DNA of 64,000 nucleotides, from assembly GCA_030068075.1 (NCBI GenBank), contig CM057826.1, positions 61,353,312 through 61,417,311 of the forward strand. The letters are read 5' to 3'. Under the pieces are notes generated by a model. The model had not been told where the DNA came from, did not search any database, and worked only from the letters and a program-made list of their open reading frames with translations. Origin of the DNA: Paguma larvata. Taxonomy: Eukaryota > Chordata > Mammalia > Carnivora > Viverridae. Shown one piece after another: positions 63,812 through 64,000 of this stretch (the stretch's first letter is position 1; each line of letters starts with the position of its first letter). A program made the position numbers and the translations under genes.

Positions 63812-63878
63812 CTAAACTTTGAATTTAATGAGCTAATCCCTGACATCTCACGGCAAACTTGGTTATCTTTCCAAAGCA
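63812..63878. promoter_or_regulatory. AT-rich module B (related to 62720-62786)
   Basis: Contains ATTTAATGAGCTAATCC and CTTGGTTATCTTTCCAA in the same order and spacing as module A. It starts three bases after the 14-bp tandem array. Confidence 0.4.
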
Positions 63879-64000
63879 GCTATAAAATTGTTGCCACTGT
63901 TGGCAACACAAAAAGGCCACTCCACCATCCTTAGCTCCCAGCAGCAACTCCCAGCCTCAAGGAACTGTCATGGAGCCTGCTTCTGAACATTCAGAGATCC

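Overview
This window is nuclear DNA of a feliform carnivore, most likely a cat (Felidae). The evidence is about 19 copies of the tRNA-Lys-derived CAN-SINE in its felid form: a head near GGGGCGCCTGGGTGGCTCAG, a pol III B box GTTCGAGCC, a CT-rich body and an AATAAATAAACATTAAA tail. The 3' ends of carnivore-lineage L1 elements support this. Older layers (MIR, L2, hAT-Charlie/MER, MaLR-type LTRs, old L1) are those of any placental mammal. I find no functional protein-coding gene, rRNA, tRNA or CRISPR array. The ORFs present are short chance frames, frames through repeats, or long open frames in GC-rich DNA.

Layout. 0-24 kb is moderately AT-rich and dominated by repeats. It holds a MaLR LTR split by a SINE (1.1-1.6 kb), a CpG-rich stretch with several CCAAT boxes at 3.4-3.8 kb, an old L1 with a young carnivore L1 3' end nested inside it (7.9-9.7 kb), a doubly invaded ancient repeat (11.9-12.8 kb) and an L2 split by an LTR-like element (20.8-21.5 kb). 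At 24.2-24.6 kb lies the only gene-derived sequence I can name: a degraded processed pseudogene of ARL2BP (the ARL2-binding protein BART). A 33-bp near-spacerless palindrome lies 0.9 kb downstream. 27-37 kb carries an internally deleted L1, L2/MIR fragments, four MaLR-like LTR fragments and SINEs whose A tails have become microsatellites.

38-54 kb is GC-rich and SINE-poor. It has four CpG-island-like patches (40.0, 43.4, 47.5 and 52.8 kb) without recognisable exons, a cluster of MIRs, a (CA)n tract, a 52-bp alternating purine/pyrimidine tract (48.8 kb) and an AT-rich homeodomain/POU-site-rich block (53.8 kb). 54-64 kb contains MIR/L2, a compound double-SINE insertion, an L1 ORF1-region relic, a SINE nested in an older SINE, and near the right end two related ~65-bp AT-rich modules 1.09 kb apart, the second directly after three tandem 14-bp units containing CATTCC.

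No genes work together here. The window looks intergenic or deep-intronic. Its possible functional content is regulatory: the CCAAT/CpG-rich patches and the AT-rich motif blocks. Repeat subfamily names come from memory of consensus sequences, not a RepeatMasker run, so boundaries are approximate unless target-site duplications (TSDs) fix them.
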